From Lasiosphaeria ovina (Eukaryota > Ascomycota > Sordariomycetes > Sordariales > Lasiosphaeriaceae): a stretch of 64,000 nt of DNA. Made by a program: the position numbers and the translations under genes. Location of the stretch: positions 6,572,001 through 6,636,000 of the forward strand of contig JAULSN010000001.1 of the NCBI GenBank assembly GCA_033439765.1, written 5' to 3'. Under the pieces are notes generated by a model. It did not search any database. It was given only the letters and a program-made list of their open reading frames with translations, and had not been told where the DNA came from. This document shows, one piece after another, positions 44,486-57,324 of the stretch (the first letter of the stretch is position 1; each line of letters starts with the position of its first letter).

Positions 44486-45284
44486 CTGAGAGTTTTTATG
44501 ATGCCATTCCCGAGAGGAAGCAGCCTCGGTGCGTTCACTGTGTTGCAGTCCGTGATGGGCCGGAATGCGTGGACGCAGGAGACGCGTCGACGCGCCGCCC
44601 GAAAGCTAAATTGAGTGGGGCAACTTGCTCCTGGCGTCACTGGCGTGTTAACCCCGCCCCTACTATGTAAGGAAGTCGAACCGAGTTCTCACTCTACCTT
44701 ACGCCACAAACCTTCACCCTTTCACGACCAAGGTTATCCGTAGGGGTGCTTCGTACTGCACCTAACAGCCGCATTTGTTCGTCACTTGTCTTGTCCGTAA
44801 TCATCAAATACCTCAGAGTAGCTCTACCTAAGACTTCGCTCGAAACGCTATTGACGGTGGCTTCGGCTCTGCCACTGCCTGCTCTCCCTCGTAAAGCCCG
44901 GCTATCTACCTCTCCCTCGCTGAAAATAATTGCCAGTCTAGTATTCTGTAGTCATCCCTCGGCAACCGTGAAGGTGGCATGATGAGACAGTAAAAGAAAA
45001 CAAAATTACCAAAACACAAAATAGACCTATGCCGTCCATCGCCATCCACCTTCCCATGAACGTCAATTAAGCCTGAATAAAAATAATGTGGATGCTCCCC
45101 CAATTTTCCGTATGAAATCCATTCCCCGAATGCTTCCGTACCGTCTATGCTGTTACTACTGTAATGTAGCACGAGTGGGAGTGGTGGCGTCGTGCAGAGA
45201 CCGAGCAAATAAACGTTTCCCGTCAAGACCGCATTATTATGTTCGTAAACCGGTCCCAGTTCCATTGTCTTGTTGTCGCTTGCT
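44486..45284. other. Spacer between ASCH-domain gene and UFD4
   Basis: About 800 bases with no gene seen: promoter of the ASCH-domain gene and 3' untranslated region of the HECT ligase gene. Confidence 0.6.
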
Positions 45285-48200
45285 TTACGACAAGTGGAAA
45301 GCTCCTTGACCTTCCTTGATGGCGGTAAAGAGCTGCTTCCGCAACACGTCGATGTTTGAGTAGTCGGGCAATTTGAGGTAATTGACGCACGTCATGACGC
45401 TCGGGAGATAGTCGTCCGAAGCATATGGCGCTTCGCTCGGCTTGCATACCACTGTAAACATTGGCGTCAAGCTCCTGAAGCCTATATACATTTCTGTCAG
45501 CTAAAGTTTGAGGTAGGTCTAACCCTGTTGAAGATGCATACCGCCAATGGGAAGCTTTGGGCTTCCTGTAGTAAATTGTAAAAAGTCGCGACGCTGTACC
45601 GGAGTAAGCTCGCTCATCGTCTGCAGCAGGTTTTTGACGCTCTTGCTGTCCATGTTGAAGCCGTGGTCTGCCTTAATTGAGTCCATAAGTGCTGAATCAA
45701 ACTGTTAGCAAATTGATTAAAGTAGAATTCCTGGCTCGAGACTCACTTTCGAGAGACCAGTCTTCATCCACGCGGCCGAAGAGATTGCACAACTCATCAG
45801 GAGTAAAGGCACTGAGGGCCGAATATGGGAAGACTTGAGAAAATCCTGCCCGAAACGCCTCAACCTGGCGGCGAACACCACTTCCAAGCGTCACGTCAAT
45901 GACCTTCTCAAGGAACAGGTCCACATTCTCCATCGTTAGTCTGGTCTGAGATCCATTGGGGATCAGCTCGATATCCGGGTACCCTGGGAGGGTAAAATCG
46001 ATATACAAGTCGTCGAGCTTGATCTTATCAACCACGATATTCTCCACATCTGCCACCTTCTGGGCCGCCGTGCGAGTTGGATCCTCGTCGATTTCCCTCT
46101 TAGCTAGGGCAAACTTCTTGATTGTCATCAAAGACCTTGCGATGACTGGATCAACAGACCTGATCGCTCCCAGGGACGGGCGCACAGCGTTGGACTCGTT
46201 GTCGATTCGGAAGAAACTCGGGTTGAAGTTGATGTCGATGATGCGAGAGTCAATCATGGAGCGCGCGACAAATTTGCCCAGGACCTTGAAGAGCTGCAGG
46301 ATCTTCTCGCCTTCTTCTGTGGTCACAAATTCGTCACTAACTGGCCGGGGAAACAATCCATTCTGTCCAGAGACAAATTCATCGTCTCCATTGGGGTCAT
46401 TGTCGCGCCAAAGCTTCAACTTCTTCTTTGAGAACTCCTTCGAGACCGTGGAGTAGAACTCAAGTGTAGGGCCAAGACCCGTACCGACTTCCTCGAAATA
46501 CTCGACCTCGAGGATGCTTTGGGAGGCGCCGTACAATTCCATGACCTTAACAGCCGATTCAAGAATCTTAGACCGAGAGATCCGAACCTTCTGGCGTTGC
46601 AGGCGCCCAAGGAATGGCCGCTCGTCCCGACGGTCCCTCCGAGTTTCCTCCTGAGACTGAGCATTCTGCCAGCGACTCATAGATCTGGCATAGCCAAAAG
46701 AAGTGGACTGCAGGAAAAGGTGACGTGTTTCAAATGGGAATAAGAATGGATAGAGTCTCGCCAAATCCTCACTCCAACTTGGAAGACAGTTGCTCGCCAC
46801 AATCAGGGGCTCCTCTAATTGGCGGTTCAGCTTGGCCGTGAGCTTTGTATTGACAAACTGGGACAGTGGCTCGACGTTAACCTTTAGCGTCTCCTTGTTC
46901 TCGACGAGCACATCGTCGATATTGGCATTCAAATCGTGCAGCTTCTTCAACAACCGAAGAATGGATGCCGTGGTTGGGTACTTTGCAAGAGATCCCGGTG
47001 TGCCACCATCTTCCGTTTCCAATCCTGCGTCGAACGATGACGAAAATGGGATGGACTCGGCAGGAGGAGGACCACGCACGCGCTTGAACTTGATTGGATG
47101 TACAGCCGACCATACATTCCGGCTCAGATGGTCATCGGATAACGAAGCAGAGCCGTGGACTGCGCGGTAGATAGTCGTCTCATTCGGAATAACCTTTCCG
47201 TCCAGACTGAACTCAATATGCCAGTCTTGGGGCACGGACTGCATCGCGCCGGCGTACGACATTGGTCGTGAAGACGCAGAAGGCGTGGGAGTGTTTTGCA
47301 ACGCGGCGGTCAAGGCACTCGCTCGACTTGGCAGCGATGTTGCAGACCGCGTCTGAGACGGCGTGGGGACTCGGGTTCCGTCTTCCTTCCGGGCAGTGAT
47401 CTTGCCACCAGCCGCCACTTCCAAGGAGACAGCCGATGGATCGTCAGGCGTTGGGGCATCCTCCATTCCTTCGTCAAGGTCACGAACCACGCTAAGGGCG
47501 CTTCCCTCGCCCATGTCCTCATCATCCGATAGCTGCTTTTCATCAGCGCACTCTAGTGCATTCTGGAGATCGTCGCCGTCATCCGGAGGAGGACGTGGAG
47601 GCGCAGCTTCTGACGCCGCCTGTCGACGCGAGGACCTGCGCAAGACAGCCTTCTCTCTAGAAGCAGGAGGATCCGGCGTCGAAGGCGGCTCGGGGCCGGG
47701 CGTGGACTTTGACTTCGACTTTCGCGACGATCGCGAGCTTGGCTGCTGGGAAGGCGCTGTCGGAAGAGGTGGTCCTGGCGTCAACTGGCCGGGAGGTGGC
47801 ATGGCACGTTCTCCCAGTCGGGCAGCTGCCGCGCTCAATGGAAGACCAGAGCCGGCCATAGCAGCCAAGGCTCTTGACACTGCATCCCTCCGCGCCCCGG
47901 TGCGAGATCGGTCAACGCTGATTCTAGGCCGCAGATAGTCATCCAAGGATTTGAAAGTTGTAATGGCGTGGATCGAAACCATAATGTCCCGATAAGGAAC
48001 AGGAACGTTCGATTCATCATCTGCAACCAGTTTGAGACGGATTTGCTTGGCAAGCATTGATGCTGCGCTGCTCCGATTTCCCTCAAACGAGTTGTTGTGG
48101 ACTGTGAGAACCTCAAAATGTTCCGACCTGCTCAGTAAGTCCTGAAGCTTGTGGATCATGACGCTCAGAGGGGTCGCGGGGGAATCTGCAGTGGCAGTCT

Positions 48201-51200
48201 TTGGTTTCGACTTGACGGTGTATCCCATAAAAACCTGGAGAAATGCGGACTGTGTGGCGACGGCAAGCTGCTCATCCGGGTTGCTGAAAACCAGTTCCAG
48301 AACGCGGACAACACCAGATGCGAGCAGTTCCGCACTTGTAACGCTCTCCAGTACGTCAGAGTCAAAATAAGATGCCAGCTTCTTGAAGAGTTCAGTGCCG
48401 CTGCCAATAGGGAGGTTCCCTGAGGTACGGTGTAGGTAGAAAGCCTCAATATCGACAGCCAAGGCTGAGAGGCTTGCTAGGATTTTAGCAGCCTTCTTCT
48501 TCATGCTCTTACCCTGCTTCTCCGTTTCGTGCGTTTCGAGAAATTTCCTCGCAACTTCCGCAATTCTTGATTTTGTGGACGATACAATATGTCGCGGAGG
48601 TCCATCAATCGACATGGTGGAGCCTTCCGAGCTCACTGGCGAGCCTGACATATCATCTCGGTGACGCTCATGATCGTTTTCGTTTTCCTGTTCATCGTCT
48701 TCGTCATCGTCGTCAGACGAGTGATGCGAAGGCTCTTCCTCGGCCTCCTCATCATCATCCCCGTCGTCATCTTCGGCCTCAGAGTCGGCGTGCTCGGAAG
48801 GTACATCAGCAGGCTCTGCGGAGGAACGACTTTCAACTTCTGGCTCCATTGCAACCTCCGGTTCATGTGAGGGCTCCGGAGTCTCAGCAGAGCCATTGAC
48901 TGCGATAGATTTTGTCTCGGGCTCGGGCTCTTCGGTTGCAAGCTTAGTGATTTCCGATATCACGCCCTCGCGGTGAAGTTGGTAACGGTACACAGAATCC
49001 AGACGGGTCATCAACAGCTCGGTGGCTTGCAGCGCAAGCATGACCAACGAAGGATGATCTTGCTGCGACAAAATGGAAGCTAGGAAAGATGCATAAGGCA
49101 CAGGCTTGAGAGCCTCCACTAGAATCTTCTCATCCAGATTGGAGAGCATCTTTAGTTGGGCAGTGAGAACCTTCTGTCGGACGGTGAGGTTAACTGTACT
49201 TGAAAAAGCATCGGTGAGGGTCGGAAAGAGAATGAGGGTAAACCGCCGAACTTCATCTTTGCAGCCGTCAAGGAGCTCGACCCGTTTCTCGTTTGAAGTC
49301 TTCTTACGAGGTCCGACAGAGGACGGTGTAATGGGTTCCGCCGGCGAGCCCATGTCGATGAGGTCGCCTGCTGTAGGGTCTACAGACTTGGGCAAGTTTG
49401 GCAAGAGCTCGCAAATAACGTTGAGTGTCTCGATGATTTGCTCTCGTGGGCGATGAATCAAAGCCTGCATAATGAGCACACTGTCAAGCTTGGAGGCAAC
49501 ATCGTCGGTGCCGCTAGGAGGAGAGACGCCAGTGAGAATCTGGTAAAGGGTCTCAACCACATTCAACTTGAAAAGATCGGCCGAGAGACGTGGGCTTGCA
49601 CGGGCGGTAAAGGCGAGAACGCGAAGGAACTGTGTGTGAATATTGGGCCCAATAAGGTTGGTAGTTCCTGGAAGCAGCAGGCGAAGAATCGCCCGAAGTA
49701 AGTCAACGCTCACAAGCTCCTCCAACTTAGAAGAGTGATACTTGAAGCTCTCGACAATGCGCGATACGCATATTGAGGCCTGCTCGACGACCCGCTGATC
49801 ATTGCTCCCTAGAACATTCAGAAGCGTGGGCATGACGTCGCGTATGACAGGGAAAGACTCCTCGGGGATATTACGACAACAGTTGGCAGCCGTGGTGACT
49901 GCGACTCGCTGAGTGCTGGTGGCGAAGAACTCCAGGTACGATAGGCAAGCAGTCAGCCCCCCTTCCCGAACAATGGCAGAAGGGTACTCGATCGAAATCT
50001 TCTCCAGCGTGCTGAGGGCTTGCTCGGCAAGGTCAATGAAGGAGATTTCGAGCAGCTTCTGGCAAAGGAGGGGAACTGCTCCGCCGTAGACAACGTTGGC
50101 CGTGCTGGCCGGCAGAGCCTCCATCAAGTTAGCCAAACACCGGCAAGCCAACAGCATAACCTCTGGGTTTTCCTCTCCCGTGATCTCATTAGGTTGCATC
50201 AAGGCCACCAGCTCTTTCACAAATGCATCAGGGGAGAAATGACCCGACAGGTTGTCCTCGTTGGAAACCAGAAGAATCTCCGAGAGCTCTTGCAACGCAA
50301 TCAACTGAATGGTGAGGTCCTCTTTTTGCCGGATGTTGTTCAGAACTTCGCGTAATCGAGAAGAAAGGCCCGAGACCATGCCAGTCAAAGCCCGGAGCGT
50401 GTTGGAAAGACCGTGCACGGCACCTCCAGGGCCACCAAATCCGCCAAATGGATCGTCATCGTCCTCGCCATCATACCGGTGATGATCGTCTTCGTCATTG
50501 TCCTCGCTGTCTTCTTGGTGGTTGTCTTCGGGAGGCGGTGGTGGAGGGGGTGGCGTGGGCGCTGTAGACTCTTTCTCATGTTCTTCAGTACCACTCATTA
50601 CCACGTCCTGGTCTTGTGCATCGGTGGAGAGTCGCTTTGATCGCCGGTTTGAGGAAGGTGTCGTCGAATCTTGTTTGGGGGATGGAGTGAGATTCGGAGC
50701 GGGAGGGGAGGATGACTGCAGGAGTTGGGACAAACCTTGACCATCCGGAGAAGCCTTCTTGTTACGACTGGACCGCCGGCTCGAGGATGCCGAGACCGGG
50801 TTCTCGGGAGGATTGGCTGGACCAGCTGGTGTCCTATATAGACAAACACAAAAGGTTAACAGGCCTCCCAGGAACATGCATATTACACTAGATACCAAAC
50901 GCACTCAGAGCTTGACATAGTCGCTGGAGCCTTGCCCTTCCTGCGGCGTGATGCTGTCGACGCGACTGGGGGAGGAGCGGGGGCTGGCGGTGGCTGCGGT
51001 GGTGCCTGTACCACCCTTTGTCTCTTGGACCGACGGCTCAGGTTTCCCGAATCCGTCACACCCGCGGCAGGACTGGTGTCGGAGGCGTTCTTGCGTTTCC
51101 TGTTGCTCGGCGCAGGGGCTGGTGTCTGGACGGCAGGTGGAGGGGGTGGTCGTCGGGAAGGCGTAGTGCTAGCAGCGGGAGAAACGACGGCACCGGCACC

Positions 51201-51290
51201 GGCAGCAGCAGTGGCGGCGGCCGAGCTTGCGGAGGCGGCTGCTTGGCTCGCTGCTTGACGGGCGGACGAGCGGGTAACTCTAGGCGACAT
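45285..51290 (-). CDS. UFD4: HECT-type E3 ubiquitin ligase, UFD4/TRIP12-like
   Basis: Ubiquitin-protein ligase of the ubiquitin-fusion-degradation and N-degron pathways. Exons 51290-50905, 50833-45747, 45691-45542 and 45481-45285; every junction is GT-AG and phase-consistent, giving 1939 residues. A basic N-terminus ([12 protein letters not shown]) and acidic/proline-rich sequence are followed by the armadillo-like region ([64 protein letters not shown]). Acidic low-complexity stretches follow ([14 protein letters not shown]). The HECT domain occupies roughly the last 380 residues ([58 protein letters not shown]). The catalytic cysteine is Cys1906 in [14 protein letters not shown], encoded in the last exon. 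ATG 51290 begins a typical N-terminus for fungal homologues. All elements needed for catalysis are present. Confidence 0.95.
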
Positions 51291-53563
51291 GAGTAAATAC
51301 GTGACCGAGGTGAATCATGAAGATGAATCATGAAGGTGAATCATGAAGTTTAAAGGAAATGACAGCAGGCAGTAAATGAAGAAGAGGTAGGAATGGGAGG
51401 AGGGCGCGCTGCAGGCTGGCCCAGCTGCGTTGAGTTCTGGTTGTTGCTGGAAGGAAGAGTATAAAGTTTTGGTGCTGGAGCACCAAGGGAAGTTTGACAG
51501 TGGAGGGGCCGTGCCGTGGGGCAAAAGTAGCAGTAGGTAGGTTGACTCGAATGACGGCGTCCAGGCAATCCGATCGACAGCAGCGTCCGTGTCGAATAAT
51601 TTTGTACCCAGGTGCAAATTACGGCACTTTTCAGGTTGTTGCGGGGTGCAGCATATTATTTTTTGTCCTTTCTTCTTTCCTTGTTGCGTGGTCGCAGTGG
51701 TGCAGCGGCGGGACTCTTGTTCCTGAATCGGAGACAGGGACAGGCGGCGGGCAGGCAGGCGGCCAGAGCTCAACTTTGACAACGGGGCCAAATGCGCAAC
51801 GAGAGGTGGGAAAATAAAAACGAAGTCAAATGGAAGGCGGGAGGAGGGGTAAGTACCTAGCAGAGGGAGATGCGTGCAAAGAGGCAGGCGCGACGGACCT
51901 AGAGGCGGAAGAAGGGGTGGACGGTATAGTTGTTGAGCTGGAGGTTGGCGACGAGGCCGAGGGCAGGCGCACTGGGTGATCGTTATCGAGAGCCGATCTG
52001 GAGCGCTGGTTTACGGAGCTTCGTTCTGCCATGGATTACGCCATGAGGCAGGCCGGGGGCGGTTCGAATGAAATGCGTCTGGGATGGAAGGGAGCGTCAC
52101 TCATGAATCCGATGCGGGCTGCACGGCGATGGGTCGGCGGCGGCTTGACGAGGAGATGGAAGATCGATCACGGGCGAGTTAAGGTAGATATGTGGCCAGC
52201 GGAGATGCAGCACGGCGTTGCGGGCGATTGTGTGCTGGACCCCATAGTTTGATGTCGGTGGGCCCCTGGCGGCTCTCTCAGCCCATTAAGATCCCTGCCG
52301 CAACTGAGGCCAAGGAATCTGTGGCCTGGCGGAGCCTGGCCGCCGCGCACGGAGAGCCCACAGGTCCGTCATTGGAGACAACGCAGCAATACGGTGGCCC
52401 GATATGGCGACGTCCCGAGCGTTCCAGCTGATTTATACAGCCCCGTTTCCGTCTATGATGAGACCTTGATGAACAAAGTTTCGCAACACGATTGAGCAGA
52501 GGCTGCAAAGCAACTACCACAATACATACGTCACAGTTTCGCACTGCATTGCGTTTTTGGTTCCAGGGTGCTATCGACTTTGTCGGGTGGTTTTCGACAC
52601 AAATGGATTAACTTGGGAGGAATATTAACCCAAATGAGTAGTTGGCCTAGGTAAGATGGAAGTTTGCGGTTCGTTCCATTTGTGAGCTGCAAACGAAAAT
52701 TATTATCCACCTCGGAATGTAACGTAATCGAGACTGAATACCAAGGCAGGCCCTCTTTCTCATCACAACTGCAACCACCTTGTTGGCCCGCCATGTGGAG
52801 TTGTTTCAACCGGGAATTCAGACCATAGTAAAGAGGCACGGATGAGTCCGCGTTTCCCACGCACGATTTTGGAAACACGACAAACACGATACCTAATTCA
52901 GGCCGAAGAGTTATACAGGGCAATCTAGCTTTGATGTCTTGTGACTAGGTTGCATCTGAATTAACCAAGTAGTGCACTACGTGAGAGACAAGAACTCATC
53001 TTTTTAATGTTCTCGTATCCCAATCTCGACATCTTTGGGGAACAAACCCGAAGTTACGGTGCTGTGCAGAGAAAATAACAGAGACCTCCAATACGCTGTC
53101 TATGGCCAATATCCGTGCAATGGAACGTGATAGACAAGGTACGGATGGCTGTTTGGTATCACTGTTTGTTTCCGCGGATCAAAAGATTGGCCGGTGGGCG
53201 AAGTGACACGTGAGATTTGCAGCTTTGCTCCGTCCAAACCTGGGGTTGGCTGGAGTTTTGTGGAGTCCTACGTACTCGGTGCCTCCAGATACGTACGACC
53301 TGGAAGTTGTTGGGGGCCGCCAAGACCCTGGGACCGGTACCGTTCCAACACCCTGGAATGGCCGCTTTCCGTCGGCACAGTTGAACGTCATCCCAACCAC
53401 AATGGCATCCCCACGGCTCGTCTCGAACTCCTTGCCCTACCTACCTCCCCGCCCTGGCGATGTCAACAACTTCAGTGCCTTTCCCACTTGATTTCGATTG
53501 ATATGTATTCCTAACCTGCCGCCCCCAAATCTTTCCAATTGTTATTTGCTGAGCCGTCTTGCC
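51291..53563. other. Divergent spacer between UFD4 and BCKDHA-like gene
   Basis: About 2.3 kb. No supported gene. A Ser/Pro-rich minus-strand frame at 51826-52032 begins with an ATG and could be a leader exon or upstream frame of UFD4 transcripts, but its possible donor (GTACTT) is weak. An ATGAATCATGAAG-type repeat lies at 51315-51345, just above the UFD4 start. Confidence 0.5.
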
Positions 53564-55030
53564 ATGGTCACCATGAAGTGGGTTCGACCGAGTGGAGGCC
53601 AACAGCTCTTGGCCTCGCGCCGCGCCGCGCTCCCTTTGCTCCGCGGAAGAACGGCAGCGCCTGCAATCGTATGGTCGCAGACGAACCTCCACCTCCACAG
53701 ACGATGTGCAGGCTCGATATCGCAGCGCCCAGATGCCAAGCATGTTTCGTTCCCAGGGGCCGTCAAGTCGGCCTTCAGCAACACCATGGGCTTCGAGCAG
53801 CCGTCGACGTACCCGGCGGTATCAACATATCGCGTCGTAGACCAGCACGGAGAGGTCGTCGACCCGTCCTTTGTGCCAGATCTCGACAACGATGCTGTTG
53901 TCAAACTGTATCGCGACATGCTCGCCGTGTCAATCATGGACCTGGTTATGTTTGACGCCCAGCGCCAGGGCCGTCTCAGCTTTTATATAGTGTCGGCGGG
54001 CGAAGAAGCGGTATCGGTAGCAACCGCCTCGGCATTGGAAAAAGAGGACGTGGTATTCTGTCAATATCGTGAGCAGGGCGTGTTCAAGCAGCGCGGGTTT
54101 ACGCTGGCCGATTTCATGAACCAGCTATTTGCAAACCAAAAGGACCCGGGCAAGGGGAGAAACATGCCAGTGCACTACGGCAGCAAGGAGCTGAATATCG
54201 TATGGCTTCCATCAAAATGACAGACACCACAAAATATTTGCTGACATTGTCTGCAGCACAGCATATCCTCTCCTCTTGCGACGCAACTCCCCCAAGCTGC
54301 GGGAGCTGCGTATGCACTCAAGATCCAGAGAATGCAAGATCCGACAATTCCTCCACGAGTAGTCGCAGCTTACTTTGGAGAGGGGGCGGCGAGTGAAGGT
54401 GACTTCCACGCAGCTCTCAACATAGCAGCAACCAGGTCTTGTCCGGTTGTGTTCATTTGCCGCAACAATGGTTATGCCATTTCAACACCGACACTGGAAC
54501 AATACCGCGGCGACGGCATCGCGAGCCGGGGAATAGGCTACGGAATCGAGACCATTCGCGTCGACGGCAACGACTTCTGGGCGGTTAGAGAGGCCACCAA
54601 GAAAGCACGTGAACTAGCGTTAGAGGATGGCGGCAAGCCGGTGCTGATCGAGGCTATGACGTATCGCGTGAGCCACCACAGCACATCCGATGACTCATTC
54701 GCATACAGGGCAAGAGTGGAGGTGGAAGACTGGAAGAGAAGAGACAACCCGATTGCGAGGCTACGCAAGTGGATGGAGGCCAAGGGCTTCTGGGACGAGA
54801 ACAAAGAGAAGGACGCTCGCGAGAGCATCAGACGGGACGTGCTAAAGGCGTTTGCCGATGCCGAGCGGGAGAAAAAGCCCCCAATTCGGGCAATGTTCGA
54901 GGACGTGTACGAGGAGTTAACGCCCGAACTCAGGCAGCAGATGCATGAGCTCAAGAGCTATATCGAGAGATACCCAGACGAATACGATGTTGGGGAGTTT
55001 GAGGGCGGGAAGGACAGTTTGGGTAGATAA
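53564..55030 (+). CDS. Branched-chain 2-oxoacid dehydrogenase E1 alpha subunit, mitochondrial
   Basis: Thiamine-diphosphate-dependent decarboxylase subunit that starts oxidation of the keto acids of Leu, Ile and Val in the mitochondrial matrix. Exons 53564-54199 and 54257-55030 with a 57-base GT-AG intron in phase 0 give 469 residues. The first 60 residues are Arg/Ser/Ala-rich with no acids (presequence). Then: YRDMLAVSIMDLVMFDAQRQG, SFYIVSAGEEAVSVATAS, CQYREQGVFKQRGFTL, and after the intron SISSPLATQLPQAAGAAYA. The cofactor-binding motif is YFGEGAASEGDFHAALN...CRNNGYAIST. The kinase-regulated loop is intact (YRVSHHSTSDDSFAYR, about residue 350), so control by BCKD kinase-like phosphorylation is plausible. 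ATGs at 53564 and 53573 are both possible; the first has the better context (GCCATGG). Confidence 0.93.
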
Positions 55031-55463
55031 CTTGGTTACTATGGCGAGGTACCTACCTGAGCATGTTTACTTTGGATACCATTAATCTCTTTGTGTTTTT
55101 TTTTCCCCTTTTAGCCTGGAAATGATAATATGTTGCGAGCTGGGCAAGCCAAGGTAGAGTATCTACCTTTCCCACTGTACACTTGGAGGAATGCTAGGTA
55201 ACTGAAAAAAAAAATTTTTGAAGAAAAATACTCCAGACGGTGAATGCTAGCACCAAGGTCTCGTCTGGTCTTCAAACATTTAGGTTCACAACGACCTAGG
55301 TACTCGAGACACCAACAATTTTCACCACATGCTGCGCGCCCTACTTTCTAATTTGCGGCACATTCCCAAACCAAAACAACACCACAAAACCACTCACCGT
55401 CAGCAAACAGAAACACCCGGAGAAAACGAGACAACCTGCCACAGACTTCACGCAATCAATAAT
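55031..55463. other. Spacer upstream of microprotein gene
   Basis: About 430 bases. It holds GAGGTACCTACCTGAG at 55044-55059, an A/T homopolymer patch at 55204-55220, CCTAGGTACTCGAG at 55295-55308, and a C/A-rich leader for the following small gene. Confidence 0.55.
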
Positions 55464-55601
55464 ATGGGGGCTGCCGCTGCGGTCGCCATCGTCATCTTCT
55501 GCGTTCTGGGCATTGCGGCCGGGGTTTATGTTTTGGCACACAAGCACCTCATCAACCTGGTCAAATGGCATTCGGGAGAGAATGCGCCCTCGCCAGCCTA
55601 A
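55464..55601 (+). CDS. Single-span membrane microprotein, 45 residues
   Basis: Not recognised. From ATG 55464 the product has one hydrophobic span at about residues 3-25 (AAAAVAIVIFCVLGIAAGVYVL), then AHKHLINLVKWHSG and a short polar tail ending APSPA. The positively charged segment after the span predicts a cytosolic or matrix-facing C-terminus. An in-frame ATG at 55329 would extend it to 90 residues, but the added part (KPKQHHKTTHRQQTETP) looks like translated C/A-rich leader, so the short form is preferred. It lies between two mitochondrial-enzyme genes on the same strand; a mitochondrial or ER location is possible but unproven. Confidence 0.55.
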   Translation: MGAAAAVAIVIFCVLGIAAGVYVLAHKHLINLVKWHSGENAPSPA

Positions 55602-56159
55602 CCGCCAGACAGGTCAGTTTCAGTTTCGGAATACCGAGTTCCCAATGCCCGAGATGCTAGCTTGCGGCATGGATTGCGGCTGCGGCTACGAGCTGTCTGT
55701 CTGTTTTTGGCAATGGCGAGTGAGGCCTAGCAAGGGTCTGGGATGCTACCAACGCTCTCCAGGGCCGCAACACACAGTGTGGTTTGCGGATTGCGACACG
55801 CACAAAACGGAGCACGGCCCACTCTCATAAACCTAGGTTGCGGCCAGGCTCCGTTTCTTATCCGCTTCCACCCCACGGATAGCGCTTCCCCCACTCCGGG
55901 ACAAGGCTGAGCCATACCTAGGCTCTGCCTCCAATAAATCTTGGGCTATGCAGCCACTGGCACGGAAGCTTGGGCCCAAGTCCAGATTTTCTCAGCCTTC
56001 CCAGCCCGTCCATTCAGGTGTTGGCATCGGCACGGCACGACGAGCATGAACTGATTCCCCACCGGGATTTACTAGCTCACCATCTTTTCCCGGACCAAGC
56101 CGGAGCAGTCACGCGCGCGTCCGACACCCGTTTGCCGGCCATCACCACCCGTCCTCACA
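55602..56159. other. Spacer upstream of COQ5
   Basis: About 560 bases with no gene seen: 3' region of the microprotein gene and COQ5 promoter/leader. GCCTGTCTG-type short repeats only. Confidence 0.55.
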
Positions 56160-57324
56160 ATGGCCACCGCTGCCGCCCGACCCGCGGTTCTCCTCCGAAG
56201 AGTAGCAGCGCTGAGGAGAGGCGCCGCTGCCGCTTGCCCAGAACACGTCCAATTATCACGATCCTTCTCCTCAGCGGCTCGCCAGGCCCAGTCCCAGTCC
56301 CAGCGCGCCTCTGCAACAAATCCCGACTATGCGATCCCCGACCCCTCAAGGCCGACGCACTTTGGCTTTGAGACAGTGACCGAGGCCGAGAAGAGAGAGC
56401 GCGTTGCCGGCGTCTTCACCAATGTCGCCGAGTCGTACGACCACATGAACGATATGATGTCGTTTGGGTGGCATCGGGTGTGGAAGTAAGCCTGTTTTTC
56501 TTGCTAATATCGAGCGAACAACCAGCTTCCCGAGGGAAAAAGTTCTAACGACGCCATGCAGGGACCATTTCGTCTCTTCACTGAACCCGGGCTTCAGCCC
56601 CCTGACCAGCGGGCCGGACCCTCGCGCGCCGCAGCACATCCTCGACATTGCCGGCGGCACCGGCGACATCGCCTTCCGGATGCTGCACACGGCGCACGCC
56701 GTCAACGGCAATCCCGACGTGCGCGTCACCATCAGCGACATCAACCCGGCCATGCTCTCCGTGGGCAAGCAGCGGTCGCGGACGCTGCCCGCGAGCCAGC
56801 AGGCGGCGCTGAGCTTTGTCGAGGCCAATGCCGAGGACCTGACCAAGACCAAGCCGCTGGGCATGTCCCTCTCTCCCACCACACCAACATCATCCCCGGT
56901 CACCAACTCGACCACGGCCACGTCCGGCATCCCGGACAACAGCGTCGACCTGTACACGGTTGCCTTTGGCATCCGCAACTTTAGCAACATACCCGCGGCG
57001 CTGCGCGAGGCGTACCGCGTGCTCAAGCCCGGCGGCGTCTTTGCCTGCCTCGAGTTCAGCAAGGCGGACAAGTACCCCATCTTGAACGCCCTCTACAAGG
57101 AGTGGTCGTTCCGCGCCATCCCCCTCATCGGCCAGCTCGTCGCCGGCGACCGCGACAGCTACCAGTACTTAGTCGAGAGCATCGAGCGGTTCCCGAGCCA
57201 GGAGGAGTTCCGCGACATGATTGTCGACGCCGGCTTTGTTGTTAGTGGCGCCAACGGCGGTTACGAAGACCTGACCGGCGGCGTGGCGGCCATCCACAAG
57301 GGCATGAAGCCGAGAGATGCCTGA
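56160..57324 (+). CDS. COQ5: 2-methoxy-6-polyprenyl-1,4-benzoquinol methylase (COQ5), mitochondrial
   Basis: C-methyltransferase of ubiquinone synthesis, in the matrix-side CoQ synthome. Exons 56160-56485 and 56562-57324, with a 76-base GT-AG intron in phase 2, give 362 residues. Presequence-like N-terminus ([16 protein letters not shown]...[11 protein letters not shown]). Then [17 protein letters not shown] and [22 protein letters not shown], the UbiE/COQ5 signature. SAM motif I is [13 protein letters not shown] (about residue 135). Later motifs are [26 protein letters not shown] and FACLEFSK, ending with [16 protein letters not shown] Thr/Ser/Pro-rich insert of about 20 residues ([14 protein letters not shown]...) separates two conserved blocks just before [13 protein letters not shown]. 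Such inserts are tolerated in fungal homologues. ATG 56160 has context CACAATGG. Confidence 0.95.

Noticed and set aside
51826..52032. Ser/Pro-rich 68-codon frame upstream of UFD4
   Set aside because: Might be a leader exon or upstream frame, but its only donor (GTACTT) is weak, and the known-type UFD4 N-terminus starts at 51290 without it.
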